Assembly (NCBI RefSeq): GCF_001642475.1
Contig: NW_019173957.1
Span: 1 to 64,000 of the forward strand
DNA from: Fonsecaea monophora
Lineage: Eukaryota > Ascomycota > Eurotiomycetes > Chaetothyriales > Herpotrichiellaceae
DNA length: 64,000 bases
Direction: 5' to 3'
The translations under genes and the position numbers were made by a program. A model generated the notes under the pieces. It saw nothing but the letters and a program-made list of their open reading frames with translations, ran no database searches and had not been told where the DNA came from. Positions 41,721 through 51,300 of the stretch are shown here, in pieces. The first letter of the stretch is position 1; each line of letters opens with the position of its first letter.

Positions 41721-43662
41721 GCAGAAAGCCGCAAAGCAAGCTTCGAGCGGCAACGTCTACCTTCGATCCAACATTTTGCCCAGTTCAAAACACCAAAACT
41801 CTACTCAAACCACGCTGTATAGCTCCTCTTACCCCCAAATCTCGGCGATACCAACTGGCATCTGGTGCCGACTGGGCACACGGATGCTCTCCTTTCAGGC
41901 ATTCTAGGCGCAATAAAGACGACTCAGTGCCGGGAGGCGGCAAATCTCGCTCGGCAATTGTGTATCCGAGCTGCAACTCACGAGACGAAGATGACTCTCG
42001 CTGTAATCATCATAGTGGACTGATTGCGCCCTTTTCTCTGGCTCGGTCGTTGACTGAACATCCAGAGTCAAGTCAAGAGATTGCTCAGGTAAATGAGCAG
42101 TGGAAAGGCGACAAGGCGAGCCAAAGCAACGGCGTCTGCTTGTCCAAAGTCAACCCCCTCGTTGAGCTGAAGGATGTTCTATACATAACCACGAGCCCCC
42201 TGGTATATACTGACTCGCAGACCACGCCCCCACGGCTCCCGTCGCTCTGGCATGCACCGAGGTGGGCTGATATCCGGTCTAGACACTGCCGACCGAGGCT
42301 CGCCCAGCCATCCATATTTCGAGGCGCTGGATGGGAATTACCTCGTACGGAGCACAGGACGACAAGGGTACTGGCTGTCTAGGATTCGCACTAACAATTA
42401 GCCTAATGTATTCTCTGCGCAGGATCCGAATGAAGCAGGGCTGCTCAACAGCATCTATAGGCTTTGGCATGCAGCAAAGGAGAACTCTCGGTCCACGGGA
42501 TCAGGGTGTTTGTCGACTGGGAATTGTCTCTTTCCATCAGCTGCAGGATTCTTCATTCAGGCATAACCATGGTCTTCACATGCCATGGCTATGCCAAAAG
42601 GTCGTTCGAACCGCTGTATCGAGGAGATTACTCACCTCAGCCCAACATTAGCCACCCAGGTGCAATGCGACGCGTCTCGGCATGAGGGTGACGAGTCTCC
42701 GGGACTTCATATCGGTAATTGTCCTTGTGGATTCTGTATCTGTATCTATATCTACAATCACGTTTAGGGGAGTCGCTCCAACAAGGTTTGACGCCGTCGC
42801 AAGACGCTCCGCCACGGGAATTACAATATGGCCGTTCTAAACGTCTCCCGCGATATTATAGTTTTGGGGGGGGAAATCTCTCCCCCATGGAGTCTTCTCA
42901 GCTTTGTGGGGGGGGGAAGAGAGTCAAGGCCACCAGGGCCACAGTCTACCCGGGGACGGACACGGATCGGTTACGGTGCTCAGACCGCGTTACCCAAGCT
43001 CAGCAATTACCAGAAAGGACGCTTGGTCCGGGGGATTTTCCTGCCATGTACGAAATGGAATGGCCCCACGGCTATTTCCCCCTCTTTGCTTCCTGGGGCT
43101 TTGGAGCTTTGGGGGAGGCGGGTGGCTTTTTTCCTTAGGCGGAGATCAAGCCCATGGCCACCCAACCATACCACAACAGTGACCTTCCAAGAAGATCGTT
43201 CCATGCAGAGACCCTGCTTCTGTTGCATCAGATGAATACGAGCCCATCAGAGACCGCTTGGCTCCCATCGGCATGCCACCGGTCCTTCTCCTGTCAAGCT
43301 CTGTTGCCCAGCAGTGGTCATATCTTGACAAAAGTCCACAACGTCAGCCCAGGCCTGGGCTACACCCGCCCTGACTTCAAACACCGAGAGCCACCAGTCC
43401 TAACAGGTATGTACAAGGATCACCAGTGGTCAAGACGCAGGCCCCTCATGGCATGATCATCCCCACGATTGCCCATCTCTGCGTGGCAACACGACGGGAC
43501 TTCGCTTCCACGAGCCTGGGGAGGTTGACCGCGTGCCATGATGAAGTCAGTGCCGGTCCCTTAAAGGCATGACGATCCTGCACCCTCGCACCTCTGTTCT
43601 CCTCCTTCTTCTTCCAGCACCCCGGTGTATTCTAACTCGTCGCATTGATACCGTCGTCCAAC
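41721..43662. other. Intergenic 1.9 kb with G-runs
   Basis: No accepted gene. A long open frame beginning at 41684 overlaps the kinase end and has no motif. Two G-runs near 42866-42916 are annotated. The last 100 bases are the leader of the MFS gene. Confidence 0.5.
42866..42916 (+). repeat. Two long G-runs (G8 and G9)
   Basis: G8 at 42866-42873 and G9 at 42908-42916, with a C5 run between them. This could fold as a G-quadruplex or as a G/C hairpin. Confidence 0.5.
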
Positions 43663-45443
43663 ATGGGTGATATCAAGTCAGGAGGTGCTGGTGTGATCCT
43701 TGACCACGATGTCCTTGGGGAGAAGGCAGGCCTTGCTCATGAGGAGGCTATGCATTTCGGTGCCCTCACCGACGAGGAGCGTGCCATTGAGAAGAAACTT
43801 GTTCGCAAGATTGATCTCCTGATCATGCCCTTGATTGTGCTGGTCTACTTGATGAACTACATTGATCGGTACGTCCACCACACGAACATCGATGTCGAAC
43901 CAAGGTGGAGCTGACCGGAAGTTCAGGAACAACTATGCCGCCGCTCGGTTGCAAGGTCTGGAGGAGGACTTGGGATTGCACGGCGATCAGTATCAAACTG
44001 GTAAAGTGAACTCTTTGTCGACACTATGGAGACTCCCCTAACATTCTTGTGCCAGGTCTTTCCATTCTCTTCGTCAGCTACATCCTGGCTCAAGTGCCTT
44101 CCAACCTCCTGCTCAACCACTTTGGTCGTCCTTCTCTATACCTGGGCTTCTTTACAGTTGCCTGGGGTCTCGTGTCTGCATTGACCTGCCTCGTCAAGAG
44201 CTATGGCGGAATTATCGCCTGTCGATTCATGCTTGGCCTGGTCGAGGCCCCTTTCTTCCCTGGTACAAGGCCTTCCTCTCACAATGCTCGAGTAGAACGA
44301 ATGCTAATCTGCTGCAGGTGTGCTCTTCTACCTCTCCAAGTGGTATACCAAGAAGGAGTTGAACCTACGAATGTCAATCTTCTATTCCGGATCCCTCATC
44401 AGCGGTGCATTCGGTAACCTTATCGCTGCTGGCATTCTCAGCGGGCTGGCGGGTGAAATGGGCTTGTCGGCATGGTGAGTTCAGCTTTGCGCGCCGTTCT
44501 CTCGTGGCTGTCTATTCGTTGTACTGACCACCCTCTTAGGCAATGGCTTTATATCATCGAAGGGTCCATCACATGTTTCATCGGCTTGGTCATTATGCTC
44601 GTCCTCCCCGACTTTCCGAGTACCTGGAAACGCCTTGCCCCGGAGATGAAAAATGTGGCCAACCGCCGCCTCGCCATTGAAGCCGCCGAGGCCGACGTTG
44701 ACGACGAAGGCGGAATGTCGCAGTGGAAAGGCTTCAAACTCGCCATGACAGACTCCAAGACCTACATGCTCGCCATTGCCTACATGTCCATTACTGGAGC
44801 TGCTGGGTTCCAGAACTTCTTTCCCACGCTCACCGCCACTCTCGGCTATAATCATATCATCTCGCTGCTTCTCTGCGCGCCGCCCTATGTCTTCATGGTC
44901 TTCTACTCCTTCGCGCATTCGGTTGTGTCGGACCGCATGGGCAACCGCTTCTGGTTCTTCATGTATCCGATTCCCATCACCATCGTTGGCTGGATCATCT
45001 TCATGACCACCGACTCGTTTGGACCACGCTACTTCAGCTTGTTCCTGATGATCTTCATCTTTGCCATGAACGGCACCTGTTACGCATGGATTGCCTCGGC
45101 CATCCCTCGCCCGCCAGCTAAGCGTGCCGCAGCGTACGCCTTCATCAACTCGATCGGCAACTCGGCCTCGATCTGGACACCCTTCACGTACCGTGACCAG
45201 GACAAGCCGTACTACCGTCTCGCGCTCGGCATCAACATTGGCCTGCAAGCCGTGGCTGCAATCATGGGTATCAGCATGCGCATCAAGCTGACCCGACAGA
45301 ACAAGCGTCTGGAGAGAATGGAGAACGAGGACACCCCCTTGACGGAGCGTGATCTGCAGAAACTGAGAAGAACGGCCGAGATCGAGGGCATCGATCTGGC
45401 TGCCGCGAGACGGCTGCAGAAGGGCTACCGATACATGATCTGA
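43663..45443 (+). CDS. MFS transporter, Dal5/Tna1-type anion:cation symporter
   Basis: Five exons: 43663-43868, 43927-44000, 44056-44262, 44318-44474, 44540-45443; introns of 55-65 bp; 515 aa. The N-terminal cytosolic part ends with EKKLVRKIDLLIMPLIVLVY, a family hallmark. Next are YMNYIDR-type (LMNYIDRNNYAAARLQGLEE) helix 1, SYILAQVPSNLLLNHFGR, RFMLGLVEAPFFPGVLFYLS, WYTKKELNLRMSIFYSGSL, and QWLYIIEGSIT. About 12 helices in all, with the usual C-terminal NKRLERMENED tail. The family imports allantoate, nicotinate, ureidosuccinate, pantothenate or related carboxylates at the plasma membrane; the substrate cannot be told here. Confidence 0.92.
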
Positions 45444-45852
45444 GAAGATTCCGAAGGACTTTTTGGGGCGGGCGGGTTGGGAATCTCTCTCTTCGTCTTT
45501 CCCCTTTCGCCCTCCCTTTTCTTTTCTTTTCCCTCTCCTCCTCAGACTTTCTATACTCGTGTCTCCCCCCACCCTTTTCTAGCCGGGCAAAATCTAGGAC
45601 TGCATCTGCGTGTTATGGGTGACTAGATTGGGTCGATTGACACAGCCCAGCACAGCACAGCCGAGCCGGAAGGGATGAGCGGTGTGGATGTGAACGACGG
45701 AGGAGGAGGGAGGAGGAGGAGGAGAAGCAGAAAGGAAGGATGACAAATGACACCACGGACCCACGCACGTATCGTCGTGTGCATGTATGTATGTACAAGT
45801 AAAGCGTAATGGGGAACAAGATTGACATGTCCTACGAAATTCAATCCAAGTC

Positions 45853-45987
45853 GATCCAAACCAAACCGATCCAAACCAAACCGATCCAAACCAAACCGAT
45901 CCAAACCAAACCGATCCAAACCAAACCGATCCAAACCAAACCGATCCAAACCAAACCGATCCAAACCAAACCGATCCAAGCCAAGCC
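45853..45987 (+). repeat. 15-bp minisatellite GATCCAAACCAAACC
   Basis: Eight exact tandem copies of GATCCAAACCAAACC (45853-45972) plus a ninth altered copy with two A-to-G changes (45973-45987). A partial altered copy precedes the array. The internal AAACC step makes it look like an expanded AAACC pair with a GATCC insert. Confidence 0.95.
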
Positions 45988-46100
45988 AATGAACATATGT
46001 GATGGAAATGGGGATAAATGGATAGATAGAAAATGTGATGTCTCTCTACGCGCGTGTATGTATATGTCTCTCTTCTCCCTCTCCGTTCCCTTTTGCATCT

Positions 46101-46184
46101 CCCTACCTTGTATTCTCCTACCTTGGACTCTCCTACCTTGGACTCTCCTACCTTGGACTCTCCTACCTTGGACTCTCCTACCTG
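46101..46184 (+). repeat. 15-bp minisatellite TCCTACCTTGGACTC
   Basis: Four exact tandem copies (46116-46175) flanked by one diverged copy (46101-46115) and a partial copy (46176-46184). It lies 113 bp after the other array. Same unit length, unrelated sequence. Confidence 0.95.
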
Positions 46185-47181
46185 TTTCTTGCCCGTACAC
46201 ACAAAGCCACACTGTGATCGACCAGTAAAAACCCTCCGTTTTGCATTCTTCCATCTTCCATCTTATCATCTCATCATCTCATCATCTCATGTGCCATCAC
46301 CCGCCTCCTTCCCCTGGTCAAAAGTGGAAGAGGATAGAATGAATGGCCGAATTCGCAAGAAGACCGTGTGTGTTGTGGGCCGCCATCTTTCTCAAGACGC
46401 AGGGTGTCTGACCGAGATGTGCAGAAATGTAGCATACACACACATGCAGGCGTACAACAAGTGTCCAGTACACCGCTGCTGCGGCAAAAGTCAAGGCTGC
46501 CTCGAGAAGAACTTCTAGCAGAATGTCTTTCAACAAATGTCTCATTTCCTGTTTGAAAGCCCCCCGCCATATATACTTATTTACCTACTCCTCCGCCGCA
46601 CACAGAGTCGCGAGACTCACCCCAACTATATATGTATATATATGTGTGTATGTGCGCGTGGCTTTTTAGATTCCTTGCCGCATTTCTGCAGACACAGAGA
46701 GAAAAATCCTAGGTATCCTGCTGGTGCTTGGAATACCACCCCGTACATCTGGAACCTCAGCGATGGCCGAGAGGATACCAACATGGTTCTAGCACACACG
46801 CTTCCCACAAATCGAAATATTCTTTTCCTTGCAGAACAAACCCCAAATCAAGAGGATAGCCGACCCATAGTCATATTCCGTGAAATTCGGAAGGTAGTTG
46901 AACAAAGAAAACGTTCCAAGTCGTCGGGTAACACAGAAGAGAGAAAGACAACTAAATCCCCGTTTCAGCCATCGCAAGTTACATTTCGAAATCCCATCAA
47001 ATAGTTCAATCGTGAAGAATACAGGTGGGTTGTGGCTTTTCGAGTACTGGAATTGCGCGTATGAAGAGCAGGTTCGCACACACATGTTGGTGTTCGACGG
47101 TAAAAGAGATGTATGACTGGAAGAAACACAAAGATTGGTGCAGAGTAAGTTATCACGAGGACCTGCGACTCATGTTCGACA

Positions 47182-50100
47182 TCAGAACATGCCGCCATCT
47201 TGATGAATGCTTAGAGACGTAGCACTGCGGTTAGGAAACACTGGCATCGCGGGACTCCGAAGCCTCTCGTGGCCGAATTCAGACATCATGGCCTGGTTTC
47301 TGGCCCGAGCTGCCATGCTTCCGCCTTCGCTGCTGATCTTGCGAAGGCGATTCCGTGCGCGTGGAGGGGGCTTTTGGTGCACCTGCTGCTGTTGATCGAG
47401 ATAAGCACGCTGCGCGGCAGACATTGGCGAAGCCCCGCCACGACCTGGAGAATCTGGCATTGGTGGCATCTGGGATGCAGGCATCCGCGGACTGGGGTAT
47501 CCGTCAGGTCGCTCAGTCATGGTATTACCACGGCGCCGTGGGTTCATAGATGGAATGGGTGGGCTTGCAATTTGACTTGGCCTTGGTCCATTGGGCAAAC
47601 CAACCAAGGGCACCGAAGACGTGCTGGAAATGAATGTTGGTTCCGAGATCATTCCCTTGGTTACGGATTTCTTGCGGCTTCCTACTGGGGTGGATCGCCC
47701 TTCAACCGGGGTGAAGCGTCCTGAAGTGGGTGGTTGCGGTAAAGGCCCTGCCGGAGATGGCAGAGCAGAGGCCACCCCAGAGGCTGGACCATTCGGGAGG
47801 CCGGGCGAAATTCCGGGAGGAGATGTAAAAGGACTCATGGGCGAGTGCGGGAAGGGGGGTCGAGGAGATGGTCTTGGGGCTCCCACTGGCATCGGTCCTG
47901 GCCCAAGTTGGGGAGTTCCACCCATTGTCGGCGTAGCTGAACGCCCTTCCAAAAAGCCAGCTGGCACGGGGCGAGGGGCGCTTGGTCGTCGATTTGACAT
48001 GGCTGATGCAGATCTCTCATAGTTCCGTGGATCAACCGGAGGAGGACCTCGCAGCGGCATGCGGGGAGCATGGGGCCCAGGATATCCGTGTGGCCCATCA
48101 AATGGACCATGAGGACGTTGTTGCTGCTCTCGGTTGAATGGTAGGTGAGGCGGACCTGTTCTGCCATATTCCCCTGGCGGATAGGGCTGATCGTCTCGAT
48201 ACCGACCAGTCCGACTTCTCGACCTCTCGGCAGCCTCGGACTCGGCTCGGTCACGTCTCACTCTCCCGGTGGGTGTCGCAGAGCGTTGGTATCGTCGCTC
48301 GGGATCTTCCATCAAGTTCGGAGGGTAGGGCCCTTGCCCTGGCCCAGGTCCAGGCCGCGAGAATCCAGGAGTCCGTCTGCCACTCGGGGGCTCAAACTCG
48401 GCTGGTCTCTGTCTCGGGGTGGGTCGCTGCTCAGTCTCATCATATCCTTGTTCGAAATCAAAGTCACCTCTTGCTCCCATGTTTGGTGATCGTCCCATGG
48501 GCTCTGGTTTTTGGCCAACTCCAATCCCGAGCATCTTCATAGCTTTTGGTTGAGGTTCATTGACTCTGGGTCCAAGGGACGTTTTGCTGGTCTTATGTCG
48601 AAGAGCATGCAAGGCCTGCGCGGCGGGATTGTGGCGATCCTGACTTCGGGACCGTTTCTCGGCTTCTGCGACGCCTTTCAGACCTTCTTGAATTCTCCTT
48701 GCGCGTTCAGCTAGCTCATTCCCAAATTCTTTCTGCGTCTCCGTGCTTTCTCCCCGCTGATGAGAGGCCGCATCGTATGGTCGCCACGGTCTGTTTGCAG
48801 GGTGTTGATGTTCCTCCGACCCGGGGGCATCGTCACCTAGGATCTGTTGTGTTTTGCTCGAAGCTTGGTTCCTATGAGATATTGCCTGCCCCAGTATCTG
48901 TTGTGCTTTCTGAGACATGGCGGGAATAACATCATTCTGCACCGGCTCGAGTGGACTCCGTACAGTACGATGAGCATTATCAAATTCCCATGGATCACTG
49001 TGAGTACTCTCCGGAGGGTTGGTTGTACGAGCGGTGGAGGCAATTGATGGCTCTCTGTCGCGGAGAGACGAGGCATAATTGCCCGGTTGAGTAGACGCTG
49101 CAGATGGCCGCCTGAGACGTTCAGGGCTTCGATAATTGCCCGCTGGAACCGAGACAATTGAGGGCTCGCGATCACGAAGGGTGTTGAGTGAAAAGTTGGA
49201 TCCATACGGATGCTGTCCTGGCGATGGTGGTAATATGGATGATCTGTCACTGTCTTGCCTTAAGTGAGTCCTGATCAAACCACTCAGGCCCAATCCCGTA
49301 GTTGGGCCAAAAGTTGGGGAATCCCTGCCCTTCGTGTGGGAGGAACGGTGAAGTGAATCCGATGTATCCGGAGTATCGTGCGTCATGGAGGGTGAAGAAG
49401 TATCCGCCGATATGTTCGAATCCGGCCGACCAGGCTGGATAATGGCCGAGATATGTTCGCCAAAGTCAAAAGCTTGTGACTCGTCCCTTAGGGCAGGGTG
49501 GACATCCATCGGAGCAAGCCTCGGTGCTGGCTCGTACCGGCCCAGCATAGGGCTGTCAGCATCATCGTCATCACTGCCGTCGAAAGTGTCGAAAAAGGTT
49601 CCCCTCGATGCCGCAGGCTGCTCTCTGAGCGACCTAGGAGGTTGTGACAATCCCTGGGGAATGCTTGGCTCAGCCGCTGTAGATTTCTGTGGTTTGAGTG
49701 TCGAGTATTCCTCATTCTGGCGCCTGATCAGTGCTTCCACTTGGGCCTGGATCTGTGCTGGATTGATAGAGGAAGCGGTTGATTGTGCTCTTGATCGACT
49801 AGTGACCGAAGTGCTGCCGGATTCTCGACCGCGGAAACTTTTCATTGGAGAAGTTGGAATGGTGGGGAGAACGACTCGTCCAGGCACGTTCTGCCGCTCT
49901 GTAATCCCGCCATATTCGGGAGCGTCAGAGTTGGGTGGTGATATTCTGCCTCCGTGCATTTGCAACTGTCGCTCTTGGAATTTGGCCTCGTCAAATTGTT
50001 GCTGCGGACGGTTGAACAATCCCATGGCAGTGGCCTTGCCACGATCGTTCGGCTGAAGACTTTGTTTGTAGATTGACCCATCATCTTCGTCGTTCGTTGG

Positions 50101-51300
50101 AGACGCAGTCTGATACCTACGTGGATGGTTAGGGGGGCTTTTGAGGCCAAAGTCGAGCGAAGCCAGTGCCTGTGACTGGACGGCTGGTGGTGGACTCGCA
50201 TCGCGGAAGGCGCTTGTCGAGAATGGAGAAGCGCTCTGAGCATACTTGTCCGCAAGGTTGCTGACACTGCTTGATTGAAATAGTTGACGACTATTCGACG
50301 GGGACGTGGGTAATGGAGGCTGAGCCTGGTTGTCCAATCCTGAAAATCCTTTCCGAGAATCGGCAGAAAAGTTGCGCTTCAGCAGGTTCTCTTCGCTGTC
50401 ATATTCAGAACCGTGCATGCGGTTGGAGCCAGCGCTCGTGTTGCTTTGCCTAGGATGTGGTGTGTCCGACACGACCGAGGTAGCGGCGGTAGAGGTGCGC
50501 CGGTTTGAAGGGCCTGAAGCGGTGGATGATGTTGTGCCCCTACTCTTGCTAAAACCTGTCGAAGGAGTGTTGATGACACTGGTCCGGTCAGACTCTTCAG
50601 CTCCTGCACTAGCGGATCTCTCGCGGGATTCCTCGCGCTCCTGCTCCTCCCGAGCCTTGAGGCGCATCTGTTGATATGGGGACAGAATAACATCATTCTG
50701 ATAAACATGTCTTCCAGCTGTCAATGGTAGATGGGCTTCTGTCAAATCTTTGGACGAGCCTGATCCATTGGCCGTCGGGATCCGGTACATCTTCTGCCGA
50801 CCGCCAAAAAGATTATTGCCGTCTGCCGGCCTCGACCTCGCGAGCACGGACCCAGCATCGTCACTCGCATATCCAGCTCCTTCAGAGGGTGAGTAGGAAC
50901 GTTCCTCATCTGCAAATGGTGCCCTGAACGCAGTCTGTATTGATTCGGTCTCGGCAATATCCGTAAGAGGATTGTGAGAGAACAGATTCAGCCGAGATGC
51001 TCTCTTGGGGAACAAAACACTGTCGTCGCTCGCCTTGCCAACTTTGGTATTTGGGTCGTCCTGCTCCCGGAGCATACTGAAGCGAGCCGACAACCCAGGC
51101 ATGAGTAGACTGGTCCGGAAGTCATTTTTATCTGGAAGCACAGTCGTAAGGTCAATCTCGGGCTTCGGCTCCACCACATTCTTTGGTTTGCGCTTCAAAC
51201 TGCGGGACAATTTTGTCGGCAGCGCTGGGTCCGACGATGCAGCTGGAGGAATGATGTAGGTATCATCCTTGGCTTTTGGCTTCTTCTTGAAGACCGCCAT
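47182..51300 (-). CDS. Large, mostly disordered conserved fungal protein
   Basis: 1,372 aa, intronless, from the first ATG at 51300 (MAVFKKKPKAKDDTYIIPPA). The sequence is rich in Ser, Pro, Arg, Gln and Gly throughout and has no recognisable catalytic domain. Short conserved-looking islands are LSPYQQMRLKAREEQEREES (about 215-235), QAQVEALIRRQNEEYSTLKP (a short helix, about 540), ELAERARRIQEGLKGVAEAE (about 885), and a C-terminal LRKISSEGGSMAARARNQAM followed by LSIHQDGGMF. The second half is Pro/Gly/Arg-rich (ARMPLRGPPPVDPRNYERSA-like stretches). I recall similar large uncharacterised proteins in other Pezizomycotina. Many Ser-Pro and Arg-x-x-Ser sites would suit phosphorylation. A scaffold or cytoskeleton/septum role is possible but not shown by the sequence. 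Confidence 0.85.
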   Translation of the reverse strand: MAVFKKKPKAKDDTYIIPPAASSDPALPTKLSRSLKRKPKNVVEPKPEIDLTTVLPDKNDFRTSLLMPGLSARFSMLREQDDPNTKVGKASDDSVLFPKRASRLNLFSHNPLTDIAETESIQTAFRAPFADEERSYSPSEGAGYASDDAGSVLARSRPADGNNLFGGRQKMYRIPTANGSGSSKDLTEAHLPLTAGRHVYQNDVILSPYQQMRLKAREEQEREESRERSASAGAEESDRTSVINTPSTGFSKSRGTTSSTASGPSNRRTSTAATSVVSDTPHPRQSNTSAGSNRMHGSEYDSEENLLKRNFSADSRKGFSGLDNQAQPPLPTSPSNSRQLFQSSSVSNLADKYAQSASPFSTSAFRDASPPPAVQSQALASLDFGLKSPPNHPRRYQTASPTNDEDDGSIYKQSLQPNDRGKATAMGLFNRPQQQFDEAKFQERQLQMHGGRISPPNSDAPEYGGITERQNVPGRVVLPTIPTSPMKSFRGRESGSTSVTSRSRAQSTASSINPAQIQAQVEALIRRQNEEYSTLKPQKSTAAEPSIPQGLSQPPRSLREQPAASRGTFFDTFDGSDDDDADSPMLGRYEPAPRLAPMDVHPALRDESQAFDFGEHISAIIQPGRPDSNISADTSSPSMTHDTPDTSDSLHRSSHTKGRDSPTFGPTTGLGLSGLIRTHLRQDSDRSSILPPSPGQHPYGSNFSLNTLRDREPSIVSVPAGNYRSPERLRRPSAASTQPGNYASSLRDREPSIASTARTTNPPESTHSDPWEFDNAHRTVRSPLEPVQNDVIPAMSQKAQQILGQAISHRNQASSKTQQILGDDAPGSEEHQHPANRPWRPYDAASHQRGESTETQKEFGNELAERARRIQEGLKGVAEAEKRSRSQDRHNPAAQALHALRHKTSKTSLGPRVNEPQPKAMKMLGIGVGQKPEPMGRSPNMGARGDFDFEQGYDETEQRPTPRQRPAEFEPPSGRRTPGFSRPGPGPGQGPYPPNLMEDPERRYQRSATPTGRVRRDRAESEAAERSRSRTGRYRDDQPYPPGEYGRTGPPHLPFNREQQQRPHGPFDGPHGYPGPHAPRMPLRGPPPVDPRNYERSASAMSNRRPSAPRPVPAGFLEGRSATPTMGGTPQLGPGPMPVGAPRPSPRPPFPHSPMSPFTSPPGISPGLPNGPASGVASALPSPAGPLPQPPTSGRFTPVEGRSTPVGSRKKSVTKGMISEPTFISSTSSVPLVGLPNGPRPSQIASPPIPSMNPRRRGNTMTERPDGYPSPRMPASQMPPMPDSPGRGGASPMSAAQRAYLDQQQQVHQKPPPRARNRLRKISSEGGSMAARARNQAMMSEFGHERLRSPAMPVFPNRSATSLSIHQDGGMF

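Larger units (their letters stand above)
45444..47181. other. Repeat-bearing intergenic stretch
   Basis: 1.7 kb between two convergent genes. It holds two 15-bp minisatellites, a pyrimidine-rich block (45480-45580) and short TCATCATC runs near 46265-46290. Open frames here are created by the repeats. Confidence 0.6.

Noticed and set aside
41684..42382. 232-codon frame after the ABC1-type kinase
   Set aside because: Overlaps the kinase end, low-information composition, no motif, no promoter or splice logic.
45594..46269. Several open frames through the minisatellites
   Set aside because: The 15-bp period keeps every frame open; the pentapeptide repeats are a by-product on both strands.
49400..49420. 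GTTCGAATCC, a tRNA-like T-arm string
   Set aside because: Inside the well-supported 1,372-aa coding frame; no tRNA fold around it.
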